Source: a virus
Strand: one strand, 5' to 3'
Length of the DNA: 32,137 bases
Virus record (IMG/VR): IMGVR_UViG_3300042516_000813
Span: 1-32,137 of that record
Shown piece by piece: positions 24,071 through 30,189 of this stretch (its first letter is position 1; the number at the start of each line of letters is the position of its first letter). A program made the translations under genes and the position numbers. The notes beneath the pieces are model-generated. The model had not been told where the DNA came from, did not search any database, and saw only the letters and a list, made by a program, of their open reading frames with translations.

Positions 24071-24313
24071 ATGGACATTGACCAGTTGATAAAGAAGTAC
24101 GGCAACCAGAGTGCGGTGGCGCGCAGATTCGGCGTCACTCGCGCATACGTTTCGCGTTGGGTGAAGAACGGGCGAGTGCCGGAGCGGTATGCGCTGCGCG
24201 AGCTGGCCGGTGAGGTGGTTGAAGAGCTGCAGGAAAGCGAGCAGAGCCGATCGATGCAGCGGCTGATCCGCAAGATCAAGGCGGGACTGCGACCGCAGCC
24301 GGATCAGGCGTGA
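24071..24313 (+). CDS. Cro/YdaS-like helix-turn-helix regulator
   Basis: An 80-residue DNA-binding protein. GNQSAVARRFGVTRAYVSRW followed by VKNGRVPERYALRELA (residues 11-46) is a classical Cro/YdaS-type HTH with the usual W-x-x-G-x-x-P ending. The C-terminal half is a charged helix. It is transcribed away from the early operon across the dyad-symmetric control region and probably represses or balances the two divergent promoters. CGGAGG precedes the ATG. No large CI-type repressor with a protease domain is seen in the window, so whether the phage is temperate is open. Confidence 0.8.
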   Translation: MDIDQLIKKYGNQSAVARRFGVTRAYVSRWVKNGRVPERYALRELAGEVVEELQESEQSRSMQRLIRKIKAGLRPQPDQA

Positions 24314-24339
24314 TTGTTGAGAACCCCAGAAACGACAAA

Positions 24340-24386
24340 CCCCCGGCTGGCGGGGGCTTGACGGTTGGCGTTGCACCAACTATTTT
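24340..24386 (+). terminator. tandem hairpins after the HTH gene, candidate terminators
   Basis: The first hairpin is CCCCCG-GCTGG-CGGGGG (24340-24356), strong but without a T-run. The second is GTTGG/CCAAC (24364-24368 with 24376-24380), weaker but followed by TATTTT. Together they could stop or pause transcription from the HTH promoter before the packaging genes. Confidence 0.45.
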
Positions 24387-24421
24387 CCAAGCGGGGACTT
24401 GGTGATGTGGACTCTACTGGA

Positions 24422-24478
24422 CTGTTCTAGTCGAGTCAAACACCGAATCCCCTCGGCTGTTCTGGTCGGGGAAACCAC
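24422..24478 (+). repeat. tandem imperfect repeat R1 in leader
   Basis: CTGTTCTAGTCGAG (24422-24435) and CTGTTCTGGTCGGG (24457-24470) differ at two positions, 35 bases apart. Each sits in the loop and right arm of a hairpin whose left arm has changed in step: GACTC/GAGTC in copy 1 and TCCCC/GGGGA in copy 2. Confidence 0.5.
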
Positions 24479-24536
24479 GCGCAGAGTCAGCTTAAACCCA
24501 CACCGGGGCAGTCAGCCTGTGGGCGCGCAGCGTCAG
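24478..24536 (+). repeat. imperfect repeat R2 in leader
   Basis: CGCGCAGAGTCAG (24478-24490) and CGCGCAGCGTCAG (24524-24536) agree in 12 of 13 bases, 46 bases apart. Both CGCGC segments can pair with nearby GCGCG sequences (24523-24527 or 24544-24548), giving alternative folds around the CCCACA/TGTGGG hairpin. Confidence 0.5.
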
Positions 24537-24584
24537 TCGGGAAGCGCGAATGACAGCAGGGAAACCTGTGAAAAGTAGCCGACA

Positions 24585-24669
24585 GCGGATGGCTCCGTCA
24601 GTCATCTCCGCACGAATGAACCTAGGCGTACTCCGTCTGGACACCGTGCGGATTCACCATCAGTCATCT
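24585..24669 (+). repeat. imperfect repeat R3 in leader
   Basis: GCGGAT plus TCAGTCATCT occur twice with the same order and nearly the same spacing: 24585-24590 with 24598-24607, and 24648-24653 with 24660-24669. Period 62-63 bases. The GCGGAT of the first copy pairs with a downstream TCCGC; the GCGG of the second lies in the right arm of the competing hairpin. Confidence 0.5.
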
Positions 24670-24701
24670 ATCTAAAACACTACATCAGGAGATATACGGT
24701 C

Positions 24702-25037
24702 ATGGGAGACGAGTACCAATACACCCCGAGCGCCGGGAAGTCCGGCCCGCAGGGACAGCCGGACGACCGGGTAGCGAGTCTGATCAGGCAATCATCGGAG
24801 AGCTGGCAGCAGTCGATGCGTGAGAACCCGCTAAACCGACTCCGCTACCTTGACGCTAAACTCGCCCGCATCGGCCTCGACAGTCCAGAGATCGAGCAGA
24901 TGAAGGCCAGAGCGGGTGAGCTGATCCGCGAGTTGCCACCGGCTGACGTACTTGGTGACCCCGGTTGCGTGGGGCTGGTGCGGCAGTTATTCGGCGAACG
25001 TGGCGTGCAGCGATTGCGAGAGAGGGTAAAGCGATGA
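24702..25037 (+). CDS. hypothetical protein downstream of structured leader
   Basis: A 111-residue hypothetical protein with a disordered polar N-terminus (GDEYQYTPSAGKSGPQGQPD) and a helical rest (ENPLNRLRYLDAKLARIGL, EIEQMKARAGELIRELP, GLVRQLFGERGVQRLRERVK). No family is recognised. AGGAG lies 9 bases before the ATG. Being the first gene after the leader, it is the direct target of any control exerted there. Its stop overlaps the next start as ATGA. Confidence 0.65.
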   Translation: MGDEYQYTPSAGKSGPQGQPDDRVASLIRQSSESWQQSMRENPLNRLRYLDAKLARIGLDSPEIEQMKARAGELIRELPPADVLGDPGCVGLVRQLFGERGVQRLRERVKR

Positions 25038-25231
25038 TCGTCGATGACCAGTCACCGCCCGGCGCATGGGCGAACGAGATGAAGGCAGCACCGTGGGCGT
25101 TCGGGCAGCAGGAGCGCAATATCAGGCTCGCCCTGACCACGATCCGCAAGGCAGGGCTCTGGCATGAGGCCGAGGTGCTGGAGCGCCGTATCAGCGCCCT
25201 AGAGGCTGCAATCGAGGCACCGCTGAAATGA
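25034..25231 (+). CDS. 65-residue hypothetical protein
   Basis: A small, mainly helical protein starting MIVDDQSPPGAWANEMKAAP and ending in a coiled-coil-like segment (EAEVLERRISALEAAIEAPL). It overlaps the upstream stop and the next start, both as ATGA, so it is embedded in the operon. No function can be assigned. Confidence 0.6.
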   Translation: MIVDDQSPPGAWANEMKAAPWAFGQQERNIRLALTTIRKAGLWHEAEVLERRISALEAAIEAPLK

Positions 25232-25773
25232 CGTACACACACGCCGGGTCATTGCCGCGGCACCTGTACGTCTGGATCGAGCCGAATGCGATCGGGCAAC
25301 ACGATTGGCTGCGAGCGGTCTGGTTCGGCATTACCAGCTATCCCGGTCGCGCATGGAGATGCCATGTGCTACTCGAGTGCGGAGCGATCTACCGTAACGT
25401 ACCGTTGCACAAGGTTGCAATGCGTAACACCGAGGAGGTGTGGCGACCGCAGGACGCGCAGACATGGGATGCGTATGGGTGGCAGTTCTCGACAATCGAG
25501 TATTCGTACCTGATGAGCAACAACGTGCTGGTCAAGCTTAGAGACAAGCGAGAGTTTGCCGGCGAGTATCTCTTCACGCTGGTGCCGATCGGCGATCCGT
25601 TCTCTGCAGCGCCGGAGCAGTCGAAAGAATTCATGTTCTGCGCGCTGGCGAACGGGCGCATTACCGCGCAGCCAACCAACCATGTGCTCGTCGCTGATCG
25701 ATCGTTCACGACAGAGTTGGTGTGGCCGAAGTTTCTGGCCCGGCAAACAGACTGGTTTTCATCGGAGGAATAA
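25228..25773 (+). CDS. conserved-looking hypothetical protein
   Basis: A 181-residue protein rich in aromatic residues, probably an alpha/beta single domain (PRHLYVWIEPNAIGQHDWLR, then ITSYPGRAWRCHVLLECGAI and RNTEEVWRPQDAQTWDAYGW). No catalytic motif is evident; hydrophobic segments are too short for membrane anchoring. It lies between small operon genes and a nuclease, so a part in early or middle phage metabolism is possible, but nothing specific can be said. Its stop overlaps the next ATG by one base. Confidence 0.65.
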   Translation: MTYTHAGSLPRHLYVWIEPNAIGQHDWLRAVWFGITSYPGRAWRCHVLLECGAIYRNVPLHKVAMRNTEEVWRPQDAQTWDAYGWQFSTIEYSYLMSNNVLVKLRDKREFAGEYLFTLVPIGDPFSAAPEQSKEFMFCALANGRITAQPTNHVLVADRSFTTELVWPKFLARQTDWFSSEE

Positions 25774-26096
25774 TGGGCGCAGGTCAACGTAGAAAGGGCG
25801 CGGCGGGAGAGCGTGAGCTCGCGCAGGTACTCTCAGAGCAGCTCGGCTGGGTGGTGAGTCGCAAGCTCGGGCAAGCCAGAGACGGCGGCGATGACATCCA
25901 GACCGGCAAGTTTCGCTGGGAGTGCAAGCGGCGCAAGAAGCTCGCAGTCTACGAGTTCATGGATCAGATCACCGCGGCGTGTGGGTCGGGCGATGTGCCG
26001 GTCGTTGCCATGCGTGCAGACGGCAAGGGCTGGCTGGTGATGATGAAGCTCGAAGATGCGCTACCACTCATTCGAGGGGAGCTGCCGCAGCGATGA
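25773..26096 (+). CDS. PD-(D/E)XK nuclease, Holliday-junction-resolvase-like
   Basis: A 107-residue small endonuclease. RRKGAAGERELAQVLSEQLG supplies E13; ARDGGDDIQTGKFRWECKRR supplies D40/D41 and the E50-x-K52 core; a further helix (AVYEFMDQITAAC) and a strand-turn (VPVVAMRADGKGWLVMMKLE) follow, as in archaeal-Hjc-like and related phage resolvases. It would cut branched DNA before packaging, the job done by RusA or endonuclease VII elsewhere. Standing a few genes before the terminase fits. The start at 25773 has GGAGG in front; a longer open frame from 25722 lies within the upstream gene. Confidence 0.75.
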   Translation: MGAGQRRKGAAGERELAQVLSEQLGWVVSRKLGQARDGGDDIQTGKFRWECKRRKKLAVYEFMDQITAACGSGDVPVVAMRADGKGWLVMMKLEDALPLIRGELPQR

Positions 26097-26392
26097 AGCT
26101 CAAAACGTGCGACATCTGTGGCACTCGGTACTATAAAAACTGCAGACAGGAGAAGAACCATGACGCGATCATTCAGCATCGACAGTTCCATCGACTCTAT
26201 CGACTTGTCTCCGCGGCGGTCGATGACGCCAGAGCAAGAGCAGCGAAAGAGGCAAATTCTCTACCGGATAAAAGGCTTACGCGCAAACCTCGCAGAACTG
26301 GAGCGAGAGTTAAACCGCGTCGAACTTGGCCTGCCGGAACCTTATCGCTACGATCCCGAATGGTTGCCGCCATTCATTCGGAGGGGCCATGA
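26093..26392 (+). CDS. doubtful small protein with N-terminal CxxC, overlapped by another frame
   Basis: It starts at ATGA overlap with the nuclease stop and reads MKLKTCDICGTRYYKN, which looks like the start of a zinc-binding protein (C6, C9). From about residue 30 the sequence becomes Arg-rich and looks like a shadow of the gene at 26160, which runs in another frame with much better protein character. Either this is a genuine overlapping gene, or only a remnant of a short one. See the separate finding. Confidence 0.3.
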   Translation: MKLKTCDICGTRYYKNCRQEKNHDAIIQHRQFHRLYRLVSAAVDDARARAAKEANSLPDKRLTRKPRRTGARVKPRRTWPAGTLSLRSRMVAAIHSEGP

Positions 26393-26462
26393 GGTTCAAC
26401 ATCAAGATCGAGGAAGTGGAGAACGTGGCGACGATCGCAGAGCTTGCGGCGACGGTACTTGA
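26160..26462 (+). CDS. 100-residue coiled-coil hypothetical protein
   Basis: A good CAGGAG ribosome binding site precedes the ATG. The N-terminus is Ser/Asp-rich (TRSFSIDSSIDSIDLSPRRS), followed by a convincing charged coiled coil (MTPEQEQRKRQILYRIKGLR, then NLAELERELNRVELG) and PEPYRYDPEWLPPFIRRG. The last 25 residues overlap the next gene in another frame and look less protein-like. Function unknown. Confidence 0.55.
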   Translation: MTRSFSIDSSIDSIDLSPRRSMTPEQEQRKRQILYRIKGLRANLAELERELNRVELGLPEPYRYDPEWLPPFIRRGHEVQHQDRGSGERGDDRRACGDGT

Positions 26463-26568
26463 TTACGAGCGTGTACTGCGTAGAATCGAAAGGTGGGGCC
26501 GTGACCATGAGCCAAGCATATGGGCGAGGGAGATTCTGGAATCGAATCAACGAAGGCTGGATTCCTAG
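26389..26568 (+). CDS. 59-residue hypothetical protein
   Basis: Starts at 26389 behind GAGGGG and reads MRFNIKIEEVENVATIAELA followed by a charged helix (VLDYERVLRRIERWGRDHEP). It overlaps the previous frame by 74 bases. The short beta strand plus helix is typical of small phage early proteins, with no known function. Confidence 0.5.
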   Translation: MRFNIKIEEVENVATIAELAATVLDYERVLRRIERWGRDHEPSIWAREILESNQRRLDS

Positions 26569-26666
26569 CCGATGTGGTTTGGTTCGCCTACGCGAGCGTA
26601 TCGATTGGCATACTGGCTGGCCTCTGTTTCTCGGTCGCGTACTGGGTATTTAGAATCCTGACATGA
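26520..26666 (+). CDS. 48-residue single-pass membrane protein
   Basis: A short gene reading MGEGDSGIESTKAGFLADVV then WFAYASVSIGILAGLCFSVA and YWVFRILT, that is a soluble N-terminus and one long hydrophobic helix (residues 17-45). Its TGA overlaps the next start exactly as ATGA, the same rule followed by its neighbours, and the only in-frame start is the ATG at 26520. There is no clear ribosome binding site, so translation may depend on coupling with the overlapping gene. A holin-like or superinfection-exclusion role is possible but unsupported. Confidence 0.5.
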   Translation: MGEGDSGIESTKAGFLADVVWFAYASVSIGILAGLCFSVAYWVFRILT

Positions 26667-26860
26667 GCGATGGGATGAGATTGGTGCCGTGCCAGAACTG
26701 CAATGCTGCAGGCTGGATCGCGCACAACGGAGACTGGGTACGGTGCGAGGAGTGCAATCCTCTGCCGATCCCGAAGGCAACGGCCACGGTGTTGACATTC
26801 AGCCGCGGTGCCAAGGTCAGAAGGCCGGTAGTTGACAACGACCTGCCGCCGGCAGCGTGA
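26663..26860 (+). CDS. small zinc-ribbon protein
   Basis: A 65-residue protein with two CxxC pairs, C10/C13 (CQNCNAAGW) and C28/C31 (CEEC), spaced like a DnaJ-type zinc ribbon or small anti-/adaptor protein. The C-terminal half (PIPKATATVLTFSRGAKVRR) is basic and likely extended. It overlaps the membrane-protein gene as ATGA. The function is unknown. Confidence 0.6.
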   Translation: MSDGMRLVPCQNCNAAGWIAHNGDWVRCEECNPLPIPKATATVLTFSRGAKVRRPVVDNDLPPAA

Positions 26861-26867
26861 GGACGAT

Positions 26868-27017
26868 ATGAAGCAAGGTTTGTACGCAAACATCAATGCC
26901 AAGCGCGAGCGCATCAAGGCCGGAAGCGGCGAGAAGATGCGCAAGCCGGGCGAGAAGGGCGCACCGACAGCCAAGGCATTCCGCGAGTCCGTCAAGACGG
27001 CGATGAAGCGGAAATGA
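26868..27017 (+). CDS. 49-residue strongly basic protein
   Basis: Reads MKQGLYANINAKRERIKAGS, then GEKMRKPGEKGAPTAKAFRE and a lysine-rich end. The LYANI-AK-ERI-GSGE-MRKPG pattern recurs in small phage proteins located before terminase genes; the function is not known. The charge suggests nucleic-acid binding. GAGGA lies ahead of the ATG, and the stop overlaps the next start (ATGA). Confidence 0.65.
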   Translation: MKQGLYANINAKRERIKAGSGEKMRKPGEKGAPTAKAFRESVKTAMKRK

Positions 27018-27316
27018 AAACGGCTGCGTGGCAGCGGAAGGAAGGACAGAACCCCAAGGGCGGGCTGAACGAAGCAGGAAGGGCCAGCTATGCTCGACAA
27101 ACTGGTGGAAAGCTTAAGGCTCCGGTACGAAGTGGCGATAACCCGCGCAGAGCTAGCTTTCTTGCGCGCATGGGCAACGCTGCAGGCCCGATGGAGAAAG
27201 ACGGAAAGCCAACCCGTCTCGCCCTCGCCCTCCGAGCGTGGGGAGCAAGCTCCAAGGAAGATGCCAAAGCGAAAGCGGCGGCGATAAGTAAACGAAACAA
27301 GGGAAAGGTTAAATAA
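27014..27316 (+). CDS. DUF6321-like basic protein
   Basis: A 100-residue basic protein. AWQRKEGQNPKGGLNEAGRA, then KLKAPVRSGDNPRRASFLAR and the LALALRAWG end match a family I know from phages of aquatic bacteria (DUF6321), of unknown function. The high Lys/Arg content and the cluster with two other tiny basic proteins hint at DNA binding or condensation near packaging. Confidence 0.65.
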   Translation: MKTAAWQRKEGQNPKGGLNEAGRASYARQTGGKLKAPVRSGDNPRRASFLARMGNAAGPMEKDGKPTRLALALRAWGASSKEDAKAKAAAISKRNKGKVK

Positions 27317-27318
27317 CC

Positions 27319-27489
27319 ATGCCGCTAGGTAAAGGCTACAGCCAGAAAACCATCTCGAAGAACATCTCTGCAGAGCGCAAAGCTGGCCGTCCCCAGAAGC
27401 AAGCTGTGGCGATCGCACTCAATGTCGCACGCAAGGCCGCACAAAAGGCAGGCAAGCGCGGGATGTTTACCCGCAAGACGATGGGATGA
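27319..27489 (+). CDS. 56-residue basic protein before terminase
   Basis: Reads MPLGKGYSQKTISKNISAER, then KAGRPQKQAVAIALNVARKA and a Lys/Arg-rich tail ending in KTMG. The PQKQAVAIAL stretch is common to small phage proteins of this kind (DUF6496-like). AAAGG precedes the ATG and the TGA overlaps the small-terminase start as ATGA, so the three basic proteins and terminase form one coupled string. Confidence 0.6.
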   Translation: MPLGKGYSQKTISKNISAERKAGRPQKQAVAIALNVARKAAQKAGKRGMFTRKTMG

Positions 27490-27875
27490 CCGACAGAGCC
27501 GAGCAAGTCCGGCGAGTCTTAGAGCTCGTCGAGGACGGAATGTCGGAAGCCGCGGCCTGCCGTGAGGTGGGAATCAATCGCGCAACCTTTCGAGCGGCGG
27601 CGTTGAAGGTAACTTCTGGTGACTCGTACGCGCGCGCGTTAGAGGCTCTTGCGCAAGATCAAGTCGAGAAAGCAGAGCAGGTCATCGAGGACATGCGCAA
27701 CGGCGTGATCGACGCACAGCAGGCCAGAGTCGAGCTCGATGCCCGCAAGTGGTTCGCCAGCAAGTTCCTGCCCAAGCGATACGGCGACAAGGCCGAGGTC
27801 GAGCACTCGGGCAATGTCGGCCTGACGGTCAACGTGGTACGGCTAACCGATGCCGACAATAAACCTGCCGGCTGA
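27486..27875 (+). CDS. terS: terminase small subunit
   Basis: A 129-residue packaging-initiation protein. It has an N-terminal helix-turn-helix (GMSEAAACREVGINRATFRA, residues 18-37), a middle coiled part (AEQVIEDMRNGVIDAQQARV) and the characteristic ELDARKWFASKFLPKRYGDK segment seen in many small terminases. It recognises phage DNA and feeds it to the large subunit. The gene overlaps the large-subunit gene by 26 bases, as is usual for the pair. Confidence 0.85.
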   Translation: MTDRAEQVRRVLELVEDGMSEAAACREVGINRATFRAAALKVTSGDSYARALEALAQDQVEKAEQVIEDMRNGVIDAQQARVELDARKWFASKFLPKRYGDKAEVEHSGNVGLTVNVVRLTDADNKPAG

Positions 27876-29223
27876 CAGCTGGCGACCGCGGCATTACCAA
27901 GTCCCGGCATGGGCGGCGCTTGAGGGCGGCGCTAAACGTCTGGCGCTGGCGTGGCACCGTCGCTCCGGTAAGGACGAACTGGCGCTGCATTGGGCTGCAG
28001 TCTCGGCGATGACCCGGCCCGGCGGTTACTGGCACCTGCTGCCGCTCGCCAACCAGTCACGCAAAGCGATCTGGGACGCGATCAATCCGCACACGGGCAG
28101 ACGGCGCATCGATGACGCATTCCCGCTCGAACTGCGCGAGACGACGCGCGAGCAAGACATGTTCATCCGGTTCAAGAACGGATCGACATGGCAGGTCGTA
28201 GGCTCGGACAACTACAACAGCCTCGTCGGTTCGCCTCCGGTCGGTGTCGTGTTCTCCGAATACGCGATGGCAGACCCGAATGCATGGGCATTCCTGCGCC
28301 CGATCCTTGCCGAGAACAACGGCTGGGCGATCTTCATCTCGACGCCGAGAGGCCGAAACCATTTCGCTCGCCTCGTCGAATACGCACGCCAAGACCCGCA
28401 ATGGTTCGGGCAAGTGCTGACGGTCGAGGACACGAAGGCGATCCCGATGGACACGATCGCTCGGGAGCGCAAAGAGCTGAAGATGGAGCGCGGCGACAAG
28501 GAAGCCGAGGCCATCATCCGGCAGGAGTATTACTGCGACTTCGATGCAGACATACCGGGCGCGTACTACAACGAGCTCATGCGATCAGCAGAACTGCAGG
28601 GTCGCATCGGTTCCTTCCCGCATGTGATCGGCCAGCCGGTCGGCACGGCATGGGATATTGGCGTCGGCGACTCGACGGTGATCTGGTTCTACCAGTTCGT
28701 CGCTCACAAGATTCGCATCATCAACGTACTTGAAGGCTCGGGCGTCGGGCTCGACTGGTACGCCAAGAAGCTCCTGAGCATGGATTACGTCTACGGCGAC
28801 ACGATCTGGCCGCATGACGGGGCTGTGCGTGAGTGGGGTTCTGGCGTTACTCGAGTCGAGACTGCCGCGGGCTACGGGCTCAAGCCGCGCATCCTCGAAG
28901 CCGATTCGGTCGACGACGGCATTCAAGCTGTGCGACAGATGCTGCCGGTGTGCGAGTTCAACGCTACGCCAGATCCGTTCCCCGGTGAGACGCCAGATGA
29001 TGCCAAGGCGCGCATGACTCGAGCGATCGATGCGCTGCGCCAATACCGCAGGGAGTATGACGAGAAGGGGCAGAGATTCCGCGACAGGCCGCTGCATGAT
29101 TGGACGTCGCACTTTGCAGACGCGATGCGCTATCTCGCCAAAGGTCGCCGGCCATTCAGAGGTACAGAGCGCCGGGGTCGACAGCCGGGTGCCGCTATAG
29201 CAGACTACGCTGTGTTGGGCTAG
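27850..29223 (+). CDS. terL: terminase large subunit
   Basis: A 457-residue packaging motor with ATPase and nuclease halves. The Q-motif-like RPRHYQVPA (12-20) is followed by the Walker A loop AWHRRSGKDE (K41; Asp stands where Ser/Thr is usual, as in related phages), Walker B VGVVFSEY (131-138, E137), and motif III FISTPRG (S164-T165-P166). The nuclease half shows D269 in AWDIGVGDSTVIW, D323 in WPHDGAVREWG and D417/D424 in HDWTSHFADAMRYLAKG. The protein would translocate DNA into the procapsid and cut it; whether packaging is headful or at cohesive ends cannot be told here. Confidence 0.93.
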   Translation: MPTINLPADSWRPRHYQVPAWAALEGGAKRLALAWHRRSGKDELALHWAAVSAMTRPGGYWHLLPLANQSRKAIWDAINPHTGRRRIDDAFPLELRETTREQDMFIRFKNGSTWQVVGSDNYNSLVGSPPVGVVFSEYAMADPNAWAFLRPILAENNGWAIFISTPRGRNHFARLVEYARQDPQWFGQVLTVEDTKAIPMDTIARERKELKMERGDKEAEAIIRQEYYCDFDADIPGAYYNELMRSAELQGRIGSFPHVIGQPVGTAWDIGVGDSTVIWFYQFVAHKIRIINVLEGSGVGLDWYAKKLLSMDYVYGDTIWPHDGAVREWGSGVTRVETAAGYGLKPRILEADSVDDGIQAVRQMLPVCEFNATPDPFPGETPDDAKARMTRAIDALRQYRREYDEKGQRFRDRPLHDWTSHFADAMRYLAKGRRPFRGTERRGRQPGAAIADYAVLG

Positions 29224-29248
29224 ACTCGCGCCAAACCGTGAGGTGTCT

Positions 29249-29449
29249 ATGTCTGGACTGTTCAAACCCAAGATGCCGAAGATCGAGCCGCCGCCGCCAC
29301 CTCCCGAAACGGATGTCGCAAAGCAGCGCGAAATCGAATCCACCCGACTGCGCCGGCGTCGAGGCCGTGCCAGCACCATGATGTCGACGTCCGAATCCCG
29401 CCAGCAGGGCGGCGTGGCGACGACTAGACTCCTCGGAGGTGGCATGTAA
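29249..29449 (+). CDS. proline-rich small protein next to terminase
   Basis: A 66-residue protein with a polyproline run (KIEPPPPPPETDVAKQREIE) followed by the basic segment STRLRRRRGRASTMM and a flexible Gly-rich end. Similar proteins sit beside terminase or portal genes in many podophages, with unknown function, perhaps virion assembly. The ATG at 29249 is preferred over GTG at 29243 because GTGAGG lies at proper spacing. It overlaps the next gene by one base. Confidence 0.65.
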   Translation: MSGLFKPKMPKIEPPPPPPETDVAKQREIESTRLRRRRGRASTMMSTSESRQQGGVATTRLLGGGM

Positions 29450-30177
29450 TGGCTACCAAAAAGATCACCCAGCTCACCTCGCTCGCTCAGGTCGACGTCG
29501 CTAATGCCAACGACGTTCTCGCCATCGTCGACCTCGGTGCGTCAGAGACGAAGAAGGTCACCCCGCAGGCGCTCGTCGGTTCAGCCGCGAGCGACATGGT
29601 GGCGACATGGAATAGCGTCCTGACCGCCTTCAACGGCGTCAAGCTCAACGTCACGGACACGGCGTCGGATGCTGCCTCGCGGCTATTGAGCTTGCAGGTC
29701 GGTGGCGTCGACAAAGCATTCATCACCAAGGCCGGCACGATGAACATCGCCGGCGCGCTGGTCGTCTCCAGCGTCTCGACGCTTACGGGCGCGGTCACCG
29801 CGGTCAGCTCGGTCAAGTCGACGTCAGCCACGGCGGGCGTTGGCTATGGCACGGGCGCAGGCGGCGCGGTTACTCAGGCTACCAGCAAATCAACCGGCGT
29901 CACGCTCGACAAGGTTTGCGGCGAAATCACGATGAACAACGCCACGCTCAACCGCGAGACTGCGGTGAGCTTCACGTTGACCAACAGCGCGATCGCGGCG
30001 ACCGATGTGGTGGTCGTGAACATCAAGTCGGCAGCAACAGCGAATGCCTACAACGTCGCTGTGACGGCTGTGGCCGCTGGGTCATGCCGGATTCAAGTTC
30101 ACAACCTTCTCGGCGGCTCCGATCTTTCGGAAGCTCTCGTACTTTCCTTCGCGGTCATCAAGGCCGTCGCGGCTTAA
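29449..30177 (+). CDS. beta-rich fibre/adhesin protein
   Basis: A 242-residue protein of Ser/Thr/Ala-rich beta repeats. The N-terminus MATKKITQLTSLAQVDVANA, DVLAIVDLGASETKKVTPQAL is a widely occurring phage fibre or capsid-fibre start; the C-terminal half (VGYGTGAGGAVTQATSKSTG, then VTLDKVCGEITMNNATLNRE) is a known portable phage structural module. It most likely forms a trimeric fibre on the virion. It lies between terminase and the missing portal, an unusual place for adhesins. GGAGG precedes the start. Confidence 0.7.
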   Translation: MATKKITQLTSLAQVDVANANDVLAIVDLGASETKKVTPQALVGSAASDMVATWNSVLTAFNGVKLNVTDTASDAASRLLSLQVGGVDKAFITKAGTMNIAGALVVSSVSTLTGAVTAVSSVKSTSATAGVGYGTGAGGAVTQATSKSTGVTLDKVCGEITMNNATLNRETAVSFTLTNSAIAATDVVVVNIKSAATANAYNVAVTAVAAGSCRIQVHNLLGGSDLSEALVLSFAVIKAVAA

Positions 30178-30189
30178 CGGAGTCCCATC

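Larger units (their letters stand above)
24387..24701 (+). ncRNA. candidate structured leader RNA, undescribed
   Basis: No open frame of note lies here; instead there is a run of hairpins. CCAAG/CTTGG (24387-24402); a 12-bp imperfect stem (24410-24421 with 24426-24437); TCCCC/GGGGA (24448-24472); CCCACA/TGTGGG (24497-24523); CGCGC/GCGCG (24524-24548); CAGG-GAAA-CCTG (24557-24568); GCGGA/TCCGC (24585-24611); and CCGCACG/CGTGCGG (24608-24614 with 24645-24651). The last two share bases and exclude each other, as in a switch. Several loops contain GTCAG or GTCAGTC. It ends at a strong ribosome binding site (AGGAG) for the gene at 24702. A cis-acting antitermination or attenuation leader is one reading; a protein-binding DNA array is another. 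Confidence 0.5.

Noticed and set aside
24071-24313. Lambda CI-type repressor
   Set aside because: The protein is only 80 residues and has no C-terminal protease or dimerisation domain; it is Cro-like, so lysogeny is not demonstrated.
24401-24670. tRNA or tmRNA in the structured leader
   Set aside because: No TPsiC-like GTTCGAATC arm, acceptor stem or CCA context could be found; hairpins do not form a cloverleaf.
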